From NCBI GenBank assembly GCA_963965975.1, contig OZ014411.1, positions 5,255,001-5,319,000 on the forward strand: 64,000 nt of DNA, read 5' to 3'. The stretch is from Xestospongia bergquistia (taxonomy: Eukaryota; Porifera; Demospongiae; Haplosclerida; Petrosiidae). Of the stretch, positions 23,423 through 36,186 are shown in pieces. The number at the start of each line of letters is the position of its first letter. Positions within the stretch are counted from its first letter, which is position 1. The notes under the pieces are model-generated. The model was not told where the DNA came from. It saw only the letters and a list, made by a program, of their open reading frames with translations, and did no database searches. The translations under genes were made by a program, and so were the position numbers.

Positions 23423-26400
23423 TCACACTTTTAATTGTTTGAGTTGGTCTAAAATTTGGGTCATATTTGGACGATGTTGACAATCTTGGTTAAGACACCT
23501 TCTTATTAGAGAGGACATAGGAGACCATGACACTCTACTAGCTTGTTGTTCTCTTTCTATAACTGTCATAGCAGGTGGACAATGTAAGATCATCTCCATT
23601 AGGAGAACAGAGTAACTGTATACATCCATTGCTGGTGTATGATCATCTGGATAACGTGACTCTGGAGCAGCATAGGCTGGATTTCCTGGCATGTCTGTCT
23701 TTGCTTGTTGTTGGAGATTAGCTGCTCCATAATCAGCTACTTTAGCTTTGAAACTATCACCTACTGATGGTTCTAACAGGACATTAGGACTACTAATATC
23801 TCTATGTATAATAGGGTTGGGCTTCCATAGATGGAGGTAGTTCAGAGCTAAAGCAACATCTTGACTGATACCAAGTATTTGAGGTTGTGTCAATGCATTC
23901 TTTTGGAGCTCTTCATACAGACTAGTGGTCATGATCTCTGTAAGGATAATGGGTGTGCCCACTCTAGTAGCTCCAATAAATTGGACAAGATTAGGATGAC
24001 ATACTCTAGAAGCAATGTCCATTTCTCTGGAGAAAAGATCTCGTGTATAGTCTGAGATGATGATACCATGAAGAGACTTAGCAGCTACTCTTAGACCTCG
24101 GAACATAGCCACTTTAACTTTACCATATGACCCATCACCTAAGACCTCCTGTGTCATAGTCACTTCCTCTCTATCAACGACCCAATGAGGTTGTCTTTGT
24201 TGAGAACAAAACTGTTCTAATTGTTGACATAGAGTACAAACTGTTTCTTCAGACTCCTGCATTTGTTGTTGATACTGTTGTAACTGTTGTCTATACTCAA
24301 GTGACTGTTGTATAATATTTTGTCTATCTTGTTCTGTTTGTTGTAGTTGTTGTAGTAAGTGGAGATTACTTTGTTGATATTGATCTCTAGTAGATTTTGT
24401 CTCTTCTAGTTCATCTAAACAGATTACAGACAAATACACTTAATACAATTAATGAATATATGTATAAAACACCTCATTAATCAGACTACTTGCCGTTCAT
24501 CTATCCATCCACATAACTATCCATCCATTATTATTATTATTAATCTTTCTTCCCATCCACCTATCTAGCATTATTCTGTTCTCAGAATAATGCATCACCA
24601 CTAACACACTTAAAATTAAATTATAAATACATTAACACGATTTAAAATTATATATCTATATATAATATATAGTTAGGTTACCTCGTTGTCTATCTTGTCG
24701 AGATTCTAGTTCTAGTAGTCTTTCTTGAAGACTTTGTATGTTTTGTTGAGCAACTAAAAGATCATCTTGATAGTTAGCTTGAAGAACTGTCTCCTTAGTT
24801 GTCAAGTTGTATTGAGTTGATTTTGTTTGTTGTTGTTCTATCCATTGTCTCCTTACTTCTGTGAGTTGTTTTAATACTCTTTGTTGATAATTATCAGTTG
24901 AGGTCAGTTCATTAGAGTCTAGTACAAACCCTACTGACCATTGATCATCATTGAGGACTATATGAGAGAACACAAGAGTACTAATGTCAGTATATAATGT
25001 GGTAGTCTACTACTAGTATAACATGTATGGAAGTAATAAGACTATACTAAGTTATAGTACATAACAAGGTCACCTATATAACAGTACATGTACTAAATGA
25101 ACACTAAGAAGAGTTATAGTACTGATAATACATACAGTATTATCTCTTATGATGAATATGTGGATATCAGTAGTACATTAAAACAGTTTACTAGTAAATC
25201 TAATTACGTTTCTTACTATGTACATCAAACCACACCTCCTACTATATATAAAGAAAGTACTATAAATAAGAAATAAACATTGTGTACTTTTCATAAGAAC
25301 TTAATGTGGTTTGTGTATGTAATGACTTACTTACCTAGTTCTATTAACATTGTTAGATTAGAATCTGTGACATATTGACCACCATAGCTTACTGCACCTC
25401 CTACTATTACTAACCACACACAGTATGGTCCCATCATGTAGGTTGATAGAGAGTGGGCACATCTCTTAGTGACAGAGTCAGGTAGATTAATCTGTAGTAT
25501 GTAGAGATATTAATATTATTACATCATTATGAGTTAATATTAAAGACAAGATACACTACAGTATAGTAACTTGAATGATATCAAATTATAAATATAATCT
25601 TATAATTATAGACATATATACAAATCATCAAAACATTATAATACATTTATCATATTAAAGTAATACAGTGTGTAATTATTACTAATTGATATTGTTAAGA
25701 CAATATATGAGATATGTCATTTACAATTAACACTTCTACTTAACAGATACATACTATCATAGAACTGGTTAGAGTGACACATCATGATATACCTTTGTCC
25801 ATGACTTCTTACTAATATCCAGTATCCAACTGTCTTTTAGTGTTTCGTCATTATTATCCAGTCCACCTATCACCACTAGTATAGGTGATATTGATCCAGT
25901 GATAATACTGGTAGCATGAAGATACCTTTTCATTGGCCACTGACCTACAGGGTCAGGTTTAGTAATAGTCTGCCAGTGCTAGATATAGACAAATGAACTC
26001 AAATAACACTCATTATAACATGTTATTAGTCAGTGTATAAATGATAATATAACATACCAATGTATTGTTAATGATGTCCACTATATATATAGTACTACTT
26101 GATGTGCCATCTTTAACTCTACCACTAAAGATGATTGCTCTGGTATTATGTATCATTTCCATAACAAAGCTATTATTAGGTGGCATACATTGTCCACTGA
26201 TATCAGGTATTGTCCATTCATCTAAAAGTAGAACAAACAGAACACTCATCATCATACTTGTATCATAGTAGTAATTTGGTTATGATATAATAATTAATAA
26301 AATGACAGTTTATTAGTACAACTATAATATTAATATTAACATTAACTGATCATTAAAGTATTATTGTAAAGTTATTACAGTGCTCTATGATAGTGATATG

Positions 26401-27088
26401 ATGTCTAATAATATAATATGATATATTAATGTACTTACTAGCGGATATGTTATATGAGTTCTGTTCATTAGTACATACTCTACCACTGGGTAGCTGAATA
26501 TACTGAGCTTGTGGTAGTTTTGTAGAGGGTGGGGATCCAAGACCTCCTATAACTATAAGACAATGTACTCCTCCATACTCAGTCAACATTATACCACCAG
26601 TACCTCTCTTCATCACTGGTCTCCTATCATCTGTTGATGATATCTGTGTCCAGGTTAGAGTGGAAGTATCTAGTTCATTCAGACTATTATGGTAGCAGAA
26701 GTCATGACCACACGATCCTCCAAAATAATAGATCTTGTTGTTAAATGTAGTACAAGAGTAGCTGATCACTCCTAGAGGTGGATTACCTCTGGTGGGTTTA
26801 GTGTCCCATTTACCAGAGGTAATATTGAAGATTTGTACTTGAGATGTGAGTCTCTTTTTCTCATTATTGTTGTGTATATAAGGTAAGTTTGGTTGATCCC
26901 CACCCCACAAATATAGACTGTCACCAATCACTTGAGTCTGATGACCAGCTCTTCCATTAAGTTTGTATTGTCCTGTAGAGAATGATATGTACCATATCTT
27001 GAGATCAGATATAATTATATGATAATATACAACTACATAACAAGTGTAGATATTACATGATATTACCTGAAGATACGTCAGTGGCCAT
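23423..27088 (-). CDS. Unit C: kelch–coiled coil–TKL-like protein kinase (776 aa)
   Basis: Seven exons: 27067–27088, 26439–26972, 26058–26221, 25793–25978, 25335–25491, 24682–24957, 23423–24414. They sum to 2331 nt, in phase. Residues 1–354 form the six-bladed kelch propeller and 355–530 a glutamine-rich coiled coil. The kinase (about 530–776) has a glycine loop GDGSYGKV (539–546), an AAK lysine (559), HRDISSPN (650–657), DYG in place of DFG (674–676), and APE (696–698). It ends at the domain border (HRPNMTQIL). All catalytic residues are present, so it should be active. The HRD..SPN form fits the tyrosine-kinase-like group, but substrate class cannot be set from sequence. It shares the sensor module with units A, B, D and E, so a role as signalling kinase of the same pathway is inferred. 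Confidence 0.88.
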
Positions 27089-27159
27089 CTAACTAAGATT
27101 ATTCTAGAACATAGACCTAAGTTCAGTAAGTCTATCTTCTGTTTTCTAGAGTCACTCCC

Positions 27160-27195
27160 ATACTTTTTGGTGAGCTAAAAGTGTCACATGATATT
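27160..27195 (-). promoter_or_regulatory. Conserved promoter block, unit C
   Basis: The string 'gagtcactcccatactttttggtgagctaaaagtgtcacatgat' ends at 27192 and matches the other units. The core is GTCACATGAT (27183–27192), about 95 bp upstream of the start codon. Confidence 0.4.
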
Positions 27196-27328
27196 TGATT
27201 TGTAAAATATGAACTAGCTAATACAACCTCCATATTTTAGAAATTTGAAACATCTGGTTTACTATTAACCACAGCTGTGTTCAGTAAGTTAATTATTTTG
27301 ACTACATACTATCACTTCGGTCTACTGA

Positions 27329-27646
27329 CTCATAGGTGTAGGAACAATTTTGTCATTGGGGGGGGGGGGGGGCACATATGTAACATTTTAACATTGTTCA
27401 GTTTAACAATGAAGTATTTGAAAAACAACCAAAATAAAATCTTCTGTCATTTACACTGACAAAAATTTTTGAAATGTTTTTACATAAAATGTTTATCTAC
27501 AGGTGTTAATTGTATTATGAGGATAGGGATTGAAAAGTGGCTAATATAAATCAGTTGATTGTGAAACCATCTCACAATATACCAAAAATATTGGGGGGGG
27601 GGCACATGCCCTGTGCCCCCCTGTTCCTACACCTATGTGACTTCAT
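27329..27646. mobile_element. MITE with ATAGGTGTAGGAACA terminal inverted repeats
   Basis: The left end ATAGGTGTAGGAACA and right end TGTTCCTACACCTAT are perfect inverses. Runs of G lie just inside the left end and near the right end (27357–27372, 27591–27601). No coding sequence. It is the full-length relative of the fragment at 20553–20658. Confidence 0.7.
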
Positions 27647-27883
27647 TGACACAGGTTATCAGAACTGAAGATAGACACTGGGTAAGTATCAAACAGTTAG
27701 GTTTTAAAGGAAGTGGAACTATCTTTTGAATTAAAGACTCAATATATTTTGGCTGGCACTGAAAAGGTATAATTAATGGATGTATGAATGTATTGTTTGA
27801 AGGACAGAGAGGAAAGTCAAATGGACTTTTGTACATTATCTCCTTTGGGAACAGGAGACTAATACTACTAGAGACGAGACCCA

Positions 27884-28128
27884 TACCCCTCTTCATTTTA
27901 TCCTCTATTGCTAAACATCATCCTCCTAATATAGTTGAGTTCTATGAAGCATTTCTTTTACCTTCAACAGCTAATAAAACATTATAACTACATGTACACA
28001 ATATACATGTATACATTATTCCTTCTATTATAGACTTTGGTTGTGCTCAAATACTTGAAGACAGTCATCAAGGATATTGTGTGAGAGGTGATGCTAAAGT
28101 TGGTATTGTTTATTATAATCCTCTTGAA
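27884..28128 (+). pseudogene. Kinase pseudogene fragment, copy 1
   Basis: Two exon remnants on the plus strand. The first reads SIAKHHPPNIVEFYEAF (helix C to strand 4 of a protein kinase N lobe) and stops after TANKTL. The second, 28034–28128, reads DFGCAQILEDSHQGYC followed by VRGDAKVGIVYYN, the DFG and activation segment. The catalytic-loop exons between them are missing. Copies 2 and 3 lie near 35.5 and 47.2 kb. The family differs from the unit C kinase. Confidence 0.6.
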
Positions 28129-28164
28129 GTAAGTACATATAATATATGTGTTATACATCGAACA

Positions 28165-28385
28165 GAATAAATTTTAATAAACATTATATATTTACATGCA
28201 ATTTATTCACGTATTATCACTGCTCAGACAAAAGGATTCTAAGATGTGGATTGCAGATTCAATTATGGTGCAGGCCTGCTTTACTACCTTTAATGGGATT
28301 TGTATTATACATGCAGTGGCTATTTGTAAGAAGAAACACTAGCTCCATCAATCACTTTTGTTGTCTTACTTAGAGTTGTCTGGAA
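28165..28385. repeat. Conserved unit-upstream module, copy 4
   Basis: Matches the modules at 10810, 19965 and 21970, here about 1.1 kb upstream of unit C's start. The plus-strand reading RCGLQIQ / MWIADSIMVQACFTT is interrupted sooner than in copy 3. Confidence 0.45.
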
Positions 28386-28419
28386 TTACAGATAACTGGA
28401 ATCCTTCATTTAGCACACA

Positions 28420-29090
28420 CACACACCTGTAGGAGAGCATCAAGATGTTGAGCTACTAGAAATCTCATGAGCCATTTGTTTTTGCCATTTCACTTCATAC
28501 ACTACCTGACCTATATGTAAATTAATTGGAGATCAACATGGACATAATCTGTTAGTAATATATGATAATTACATACAATGTAGTCATTTTGTTTACCTTT
28601 TGTGCTCTGTTTGTCTAGTAGTAACTCTAAATCAATGAGAATGTCAACAAAAGTCCATCATTGGATGATATAGAAATGTTGTCCTATTGTTAATAATTAC
28701 TGTGAATTTTCTTTAAAAGGGTGTCATGTATCCACTTGGTCCTCATAACCAAACACCCATCTTACATGTGTCAAGAGGCCTAGGGCTTATACAATTCACT
28801 TAATAGAGAACTCTGTAAGACTAATACTACCATATTGGTTACCAGGGTAAAATTGTCCTTTATAAAGGAATTAGGTTGATACAAAAAAGCTATGATATAA
28901 CCAGGCAGTCATGTATTTCTACTGATGCACAGTGTTGAATGGATAATTGGACCAGTCAAGAAAGTGCTTTGGAAACAGAAACTGCATACACTGTACTGCA
29001 CTCACTAACATAGTACCAGAGGGACACTCGAACTGTCCTCTACAATTGCTGCTGTACAATTGTGATTCCTCAGGTATGGCCCATTACTCT
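28420..29090 (-). pseudogene. Decayed ZU5–UPA fragment
   Basis: Positions 28422–28540 match unit A exon 12 (UPA-like) and 28735–29060 match the ZU5 exon (3303–3890). Clear shared strings cover the last ZU5 strand ('taatactaccatattggttaccaggg') and the QPVQLSIQHC region. Several indels break the frame. The Phe-Ser dipeptide of the last ZU5 strand is still legible (28805–28810). No Death, CARD or kelch exon is attached. It is the relic of another FIIND-type unit. Confidence 0.7.
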
Positions 29091-30013
29091 CAAATAGATT
29101 TTTAACAAATCAAAGGAGCAATAACTTCTGAAATAATATCTCTAATTTATTTTTCAAAACAAATAACAGTCTATTATATAATTCTGTGTAAAATAAAGTA
29201 AAAAGAAAAATAACAATATCTGGACATAACAAAATATTTCCACAAGATATAATGAGGACATACCTGGAAATGATAACTACATTTTATAGCTTGTCTTTAA
29301 TATTCTTTAAACATACAAGTCCTAAAACAAAATCATGAATGGATTGTTGATGAAGAGTATGTTCATAAAGATACACATATCTTGTATTTATCTACATGGT
29401 GGCTGTGACAGTGAGGCAAAATGGTAAATTGTAATAAACAAGTTAATGAATAGATGAATAACTGATTCTAATATAAAAATTTATGGATGTACATGTGCAG
29501 TCGGTGGTCCAGCTGGATGCCTCTATAGTATGCAACAAATATGTACATTTCTATAGTAACTGTATAATTTTAAATAAAAAATGTCTGATAAAATAATTTA
29601 TACTTTTTATAGTTTGTGTGTGTGTGTGTTAATTAAGCTTGAAAAAAAACTATCCAGATGGATTGCAATTGTCCACAGAAAAAAGTCATATTAATCACTT
29701 CAATATAATTGTGTTTCCACACACGTATATATATATACAAGTAGATGTTCAGCAAATTGAAGAAGCAATATTTTCTGAAATAAAGTGTAAATTTTGAAAA
29801 ATCAGCTTCAAAACAAATAACAGTCAATTATACAATAGTTTATTGTGTAGATAAATTAACTCTTATACATGAAATCACTAATATAATTAACAGGAATGCT
29901 CCCTTTAACTTTAATAGTATAAAATAAAAGGACAATATCTGAACATGTGAAGTTAACTAAAGTTTTAGCATAACATAAGATATAAGGAAATAGTTAGAAA
30001 TTATAACTACATT
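29091..30013. other. Intergenic region downstream of unit D
   Basis: Two related AT-rich stretches carry 'caaaacaaataacagtc' (about 29155 and 29810), probably duplicated 3'-flank sequence of FIIND-type units, plus a short GT run at 29618–29630. I see no gene; the 64-codon ORF at 29633–29827 has no supporting features. Confidence 0.4.
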
Positions 30014-33000
30014 TTATAACTTAGCTTTAATATTATTAACAATATCAGTTAGTCTTTGATCATGTTGTTTTAATAGTACATCACATATCTTAGTTAGATA
30101 CTGCTTGGGATCATTATGAGTTTGTAACTGCTTATATAGTTCATAGATTAGTTTGCTAGCTTTACGATAATCAGATATAGCTTCTATAGTTGTAGACTGT
30201 TGTATAGCTTGTCCGATTAGTTTCTCAGCAAACAATCTATCAGTTACTCTATAAAGATCTGAGGTAATAGCATCACTAAGATCAACAATGTGAGGACGAA
30301 ATATTTCTGATGTGTTGGGTTCCTCTTCAGATCCTATAGAAATAAAGGATATTATTACAAGCTATTAAAACAGCTCATTGTAAATACAATTAGTGGTGTC
30401 ATCAATATTGACACAGACCTGATGTTGAATGTGGATATCTAACAAGATCCTCTTCATAAACACTAGATAAACCTGAAATACAAAGAAATAACAACATAAA
30501 AATTATGCTCAGGAAGTCTCTTCATGTAGTTTGAAGATATCAACAATGAAAAATTCACATATTCAATAGAAATACATAAACACTTACTATGTGTATTATC
30601 ATATACTAGTGATCTATTGATGAGAATATTAGGTTGAATATTAGCTGATGTTTTACATTCATCATCAGTTACTACAATACCCTCAATAGTTATTGGATAT
30701 TCAAGACTTTGTTTAGAATCTGAATCAGCACGTATTAACACAGGAATATATGGAGGATTGGCACTCTTTGATTCCATAAAGTCATCAACATGTCTCCTGT
30801 TAATCTATTTGTTAAAGTGATGTTCAATACAATTATATATAAATGCTCCTTATATTGAGCAAATATTTAATAACACTTACTACAGGTGGATTATGAATAG
30901 GTTTAACTATCCATCCTTGAACTGTATCATTAGGAAATCCTGATAACTTCAATGTCTCAGAGATAAAACAAAATCTAAGGCTAGAATGTTTTTCTCCAAG
31001 TTCATTAGTAGATATCAGTTCTTGAACACACTATAAACAAAATAATGTAGTTAATACACTTATATAGACCTATTACCTCAGAGTACTTAGTATCTTGAAT
31101 TACAACAAAATTTAAATTCCATTTATTGGTATCCATACTTTTATAAAAAACACAAGCTTGATAGTAACAGGAAGGCTTGTTTCCTGGATATATGTCAATG
31201 TTTAAATGAATACAATCATTTGTCACTTACCTGCTGTAAGATGGCGTCTTGCTACTGCTCCTAAGGCAAGTGCTGCAACACCACCAATAACTAGTACTAC
31301 AGCTAGTAATGAAAACTTCTTTAAAGATATAGTACCATATTGAGACTCAGTAGAAAATGATCCACCTGGTAAGTATTCAAATTTGAAGGGTGGGTCTGAT
31401 TTAGCAGCCACAAAACTCAGGTATTGTGTCTGTCTTTCATCAAGTATTTGAGCACAATGCATTAGCTCAACTGTAACTGGTTTGTTGAGCTCAAAGGAAC
31501 TAGACACTGATATATAACAAACACCACTGATAAGTATACTACCTTCAGGGAACACAAACGTGCCACCCCACAAACCTTGAGCAGCTACCTCATATACAGA
31601 CTCAATGGGTGTGATGACCTCTGCTGGAATGACTAGTCTTAATCCACATTGTTCCACTAGTAACTCATGATTAGTATGAGCATTATAGAGACATAGCTTC
31701 TTGCCAACTGTAACTATTCCTTCAAATGAGTCTACATTACAAATAGTATTTAAAAAAGTATAAAATTTGCTTAATACTTTGTACCTGATATATTGGTATA
31801 ATTCCAGTAATCACACTGGATACATTTATCAGTAGAGACCTCTATACTCATATCAGCATGTGTTCTCTCCTTATCTTGTAGAGCAAGTAAGCCTGACAAT
31901 AAGATCACAATATTAATAATGTTACATTTAACACATTGACAGATCAAAAAGTTAACACTGTAACAAAACATACCAGAAATGATATCTTTCTTGCCAATAT
32001 GAAGTAGAGCATCTTCAAGTTGTGTCAATGTACCTCCATTTATAGACCATTCCTCTAACAAGTACTTCATCTGTTCAGTAGAATCTCCTTTACTTCTGAT
32101 ATCAGTTAGTACAGACTGATCTATATTAAGTTGATGACCCAGTAGTTCCCAATCTTCTTCTACTGGTTGTAGAACAACTGCAAGTTTAGGAAGATAACTG
32201 ACAATATCTGTGATATATGATAAATAAAGTAATGAACTGTTATATTTATAATAATAACAAACCTGTAGTCTTTTGAGTATATATGTAAAATTTAATTTAA
32301 TCAATGATAATTAAACAAAATACAAAGTACAATATACCAAAGTTGAATGGATAAATGGATGGAAAACAAATGAACAGATTTTAATGAAGAGACACATAAT
32401 GGATTATCATAAAACAAAGTCTAAGACAAAAGCAGGAGAAACAAATTGAAAAACTGATAATAGGGAAAAATATAGATGGACATATAGATAAACAAAGATA
32501 AATAGACAGACTGATATGAATATATGAATATAATTTATTTAAAAGATGAAATAATCAAAAGACAAACAAACAGACATAGCAATAATGGATGAATAGAGGG
32601 ATAGATAGACAAACAAATGGATGGACACATGAATGGATTGTCATAAAAACAAAGTCTAACATACAGTATATATATGGACTATCTTTCTATTAACAATTCA
32701 TCTACTAACTATATAACTACCTACATCAAAATAGTTAAGTTACCTTGTTGTCTATCTTGTTGAGATTCTAGTTGTTCTATCCATTGTCTCCTTACTTCTG
32801 TAAGTTGTTTTAATACTCTTTGTTGATAGTTATCAGTTGAAGTCAGTTCATTAGAGTCTAGTACAAACCCTACTGACCATTGATCATCATTGATGACTAT
32901 ATGAGAGAACACAAGAGTACTAATGTCAGTATATAATGTGGTAGTCTACTACTAGTATAACATGTATGGAAGTAATAAGACTATACTAAGTTATAGTACA

Positions 33001-35306
33001 TAACAAGGTCCCCTATATAACAGTACATGTACTAAATGAACACTAAGGAGAGTTATAGTACTGATAATACATACAGTAATATCTCTTATGATGAATATGT
33101 GGATATAAGTAGTACATCAAAACAGTTTACTAGTAAATCTAATTACATCTACTACTAAGTACATCAAACATCACTTCCTACTATGTAAAAAAAAACACAG
33201 ATGTACTATGACATCAATTGTGTATTTCTCACATGAACTTAATGTGGTTTGTGTATGTAATGACTTACTTACCTAGTTCTATTAACATTGTTATATTGGG
33301 GTCTTTGACATATGTGTCATCATCAAAACCTCCTACTATTACTAACCACACACAGTATGGTCCCATCATGTAGGTTGATAGAGAGTGGGCACATCTCTCA
33401 GTGACAGAGTCAGGTAGATTAATCTGTAGTATGTAGAGATATGAATATTATTACATCATTATGTGTTAATATTAAAGACAAGATACACTACAGTATAGTA
33501 ACTTGAATGTTATCAAATTATAAATATAATCTTATAATTATAGACATATATACAAATCATCAAAACATTATAATACATCTATCATATTAAAGTAATACAG
33601 TGTGTAATTATTACTAACTGATATTGTTAAGACAATGTGAGATATGTCATTTACAATTAACACTTCTACTTAACAGATATATACTATCATAGAACTGATT
33701 AGAGTGACACATCATGATATACCTTTGTCCATGACTTCTTACTAATATCCAGTATCCAGCAGTCTTTTATTGTTTTTTCATCATTATCCTCTCCACCTAT
33801 CACCACTAGTATAGGTGATATACATCCAGTGATTATACTGGCAGCATGATTGTCCCTTCCCTCTGGGCACTGTACTAATGGGTGAGGTTTAGTGATAGCC
33901 TGCCAGTGCTAGATATAGACAAATGAACGCAACTAACACTCATTATAACATGTTATTAGTCAGTGTATAAATGATAATATAACATACCAATGTATTGTTG
34001 ATGATGTTCACTATATATATAGTATTACTTGATATGTCACCTTCAATAATACCACCAAAAATGATTACTCTGGTATTATGTATCATTTCCATAACAAAAT
34101 TATTATTAGGTGGCATACATTGTCCACTGATATCAGGTATTGTCCATTCATCTAAAAGTAGAACAAACAGAACACTCATCATCATACTTGTATCATAGTA
34201 GTAATTTGGTTATGATATAATAATCAATAAAATGACATATTAGTACAACTATAATATTAATATTAACATTAACTGATCATTAAAGTATTATTGTAAATAC
34301 TTTACTAAAATTATATCATAAGTGATGTAGGTAACAGGTATATACAATATAAGTTGTTATATAGTGAACAATTGATTAGTTTCACAATAAACAAAGGTCA
34401 CATGACTACTGGTAATCAATTACTTTCATACATCCATTCATTATATAATAATTACATATACTATAAAGTACTGCTGTAGTGTTCATCTACTTTTAGTAAG
34501 TTAGAAAACAATAAAATAGTTATCAGGTGGAATAGTGAGTAGTAATATTTACAGATATCAAAACAACAGGTGGTAGAATATTTAGATAACACAACACAAT
34601 AGCAGTATTCTATGATAGTGATATGATGTCTAATAATATAATATGATATATTAATGTACTTACTAGTTGATATGTTATATAGGTTCTGTTCATTAGTACA
34701 CACTGCACCACTGGGTAACTGAATATACTGAGCTTGTGGTAGTTTTATAGAGGGTGGGGATCCAATACCTCCTATAACTAGAAGACGATGTACTCCTCCA
34801 TATTTAGTCAACACCATACCACCATAGCCTCTCTTCATCACTGGTCTCCTATCATTTGTTGGTGATATCTGTGTCCAGGTTAGAGTGGAAGTATCTAGTA
34901 CATTTAGACTGTTATGGTAGCAGATGTCATGATAACAATCTCCTCCAAAGTAATAGATCTTGTTGTTAAATGTAGTACAAGAATAGTTACCCACTCATAG
35001 AGGTGGATTACCTCTGGTGGGTTTAGTGTCCCATTTACCAGAGGTAATATTGAAGATTTGTACTTGAGATGTGAGTCTCCTTTTCTCATCATTGTTGTGT
35101 ACTTCAGGTAAGTTTGGTTGATCCCCACCCCACAAATATAGACTGTCACCAATCACTTGAGTGTGATGACCAACTCTTCCTTCAAGTTTGTATTGTCCTG
35201 TAGAGAATGATATGTACCATATTTGAGATCAGATATAACTATGGTAATATACGACTACATAACAAGTGTAGATATTGTACTAACCTGACAATACATCAGT
35301 GGCCAT
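30014..35306 (-). pseudogene. Unit D: kelch–coiled coil–Death–ZU5–UPA-like–CARD gene with TGA at codon 75
   Basis: Fourteen exons: 35285–35306, 34664–35197, 33988–34151, 33723–33908, 33273–33423, 32744–32896, 31974–32207, 31785–31892, 31231–31731, 31077–31183, 30881–31030, 30588–30804, 30419–30472, 30014–30333. They total 2901 nt (967 codons) in phase. The one lesion seen is TGA at 34995–34997, where the other units have GGA (glycine of the PPLGV strand). The coiled coil is shortened and the second coiled-coil exon is lost. The Death domain (WELLGHQL, LLEEWSINGGTL), ZU5 (GLRLVIP, SILISGVCYISVS), UPA-like region (VQGWIVKPIHNPP) and CARD (LFAEKLIGQAIQQ) stay open, as if selection lasted until recently. 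Unlike A, the ZU5 exon ends in a hydrophobic stretch (31250–31309) like a membrane helix. The stop could be a recent inactivation, an allele or a sequencing error. Confidence 0.75.
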
Positions 35307-35544
35307 CTAACTAAGATTATTCTAGAACAGAGAGTCAAGTTCAGCAAGTTTAGAATCGATTGTTTGTACTCTGCTGAAGTTAGTCTCACCATAGATAGTA
35401 GACTACTCTACTATCTATGGTCTCACATTCCTGGGCCTCACATTCTTGATAGCAAATACTTGACATTCTTTTGGTTTGACTTTTTCGTGGGCGTTACTTA
35501 CTTACTACATCAGAGGGCATTCCCAGTGGCCCAACCTTACATTC

Positions 35545-36186
35545 AAATATAGCTGAGTTCTATGGAGCATCTGTTTTGCTCTCAACACAGTTCAACAACT
35601 AATAGAACATTACAACAATTTCTAGAACTAATGCCATGTAAGATCCTTGTACATATGATATATGCTATTATATTAATAGAATCATATGTACTATAAATTA
35701 GTCCATTATACTGTACTACTGATATTAGATATAATATTGTCTTCATATTAGGTTGTCTCCAAAGTTATCTTTTTAATGGTGGTCCTCTATCTATTGAAGA
35801 TTGTCATAATTATGCCTGTCAGTTATTTGATATGCTTGATTTTTTACATAGAACAATTAACCTTGTACACTCTGATCTTTAAAGATATCATACTATATTA
35901 CCATTTTTGATACTGTCCCCCCCCCCCCCCCCTTCCTCTGTAGCTGGTAACTTATTAATTGATGAAAATATTCAAAGACTAAAAGTAGCAGGTAGATATA
36001 GTTATGATTTGTCTGTATATTATATCAATTAATTTAAGTCCTACTACATGTACACAATATACATGTATACATTATTCCTTCTATTATAGACTTTGGTTGT
36101 GCTCAAATACTTGAAGACAGTCATCAAGGATATTGTGTGAGAGGTGGTGATAAAGTTGGTATTGTTTATTATAATCTTCTTGAAGT
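35545..36186 (+). pseudogene. Kinase pseudogene fragment, copy 2
   Basis: Four exon remnants: about 35549–35638 (EFYGASVLLST, then broken), 35752–35881 (SIEDCHNYACQLFDML, then FLHRTINLVHSDL ending in a stop), 35942–35991 (GNLLIDENIQRLKVA) and 36090–36185 (DFGCAQILEDSHQGYC). The third-to-fourth join gives VADFG in phase. The donor after the HSD catalytic-loop exon is mutated (copy 3 has AAACGTAAG, this copy reads into TAA). It is a dead Ser/Thr-type kinase copy. Confidence 0.6.
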
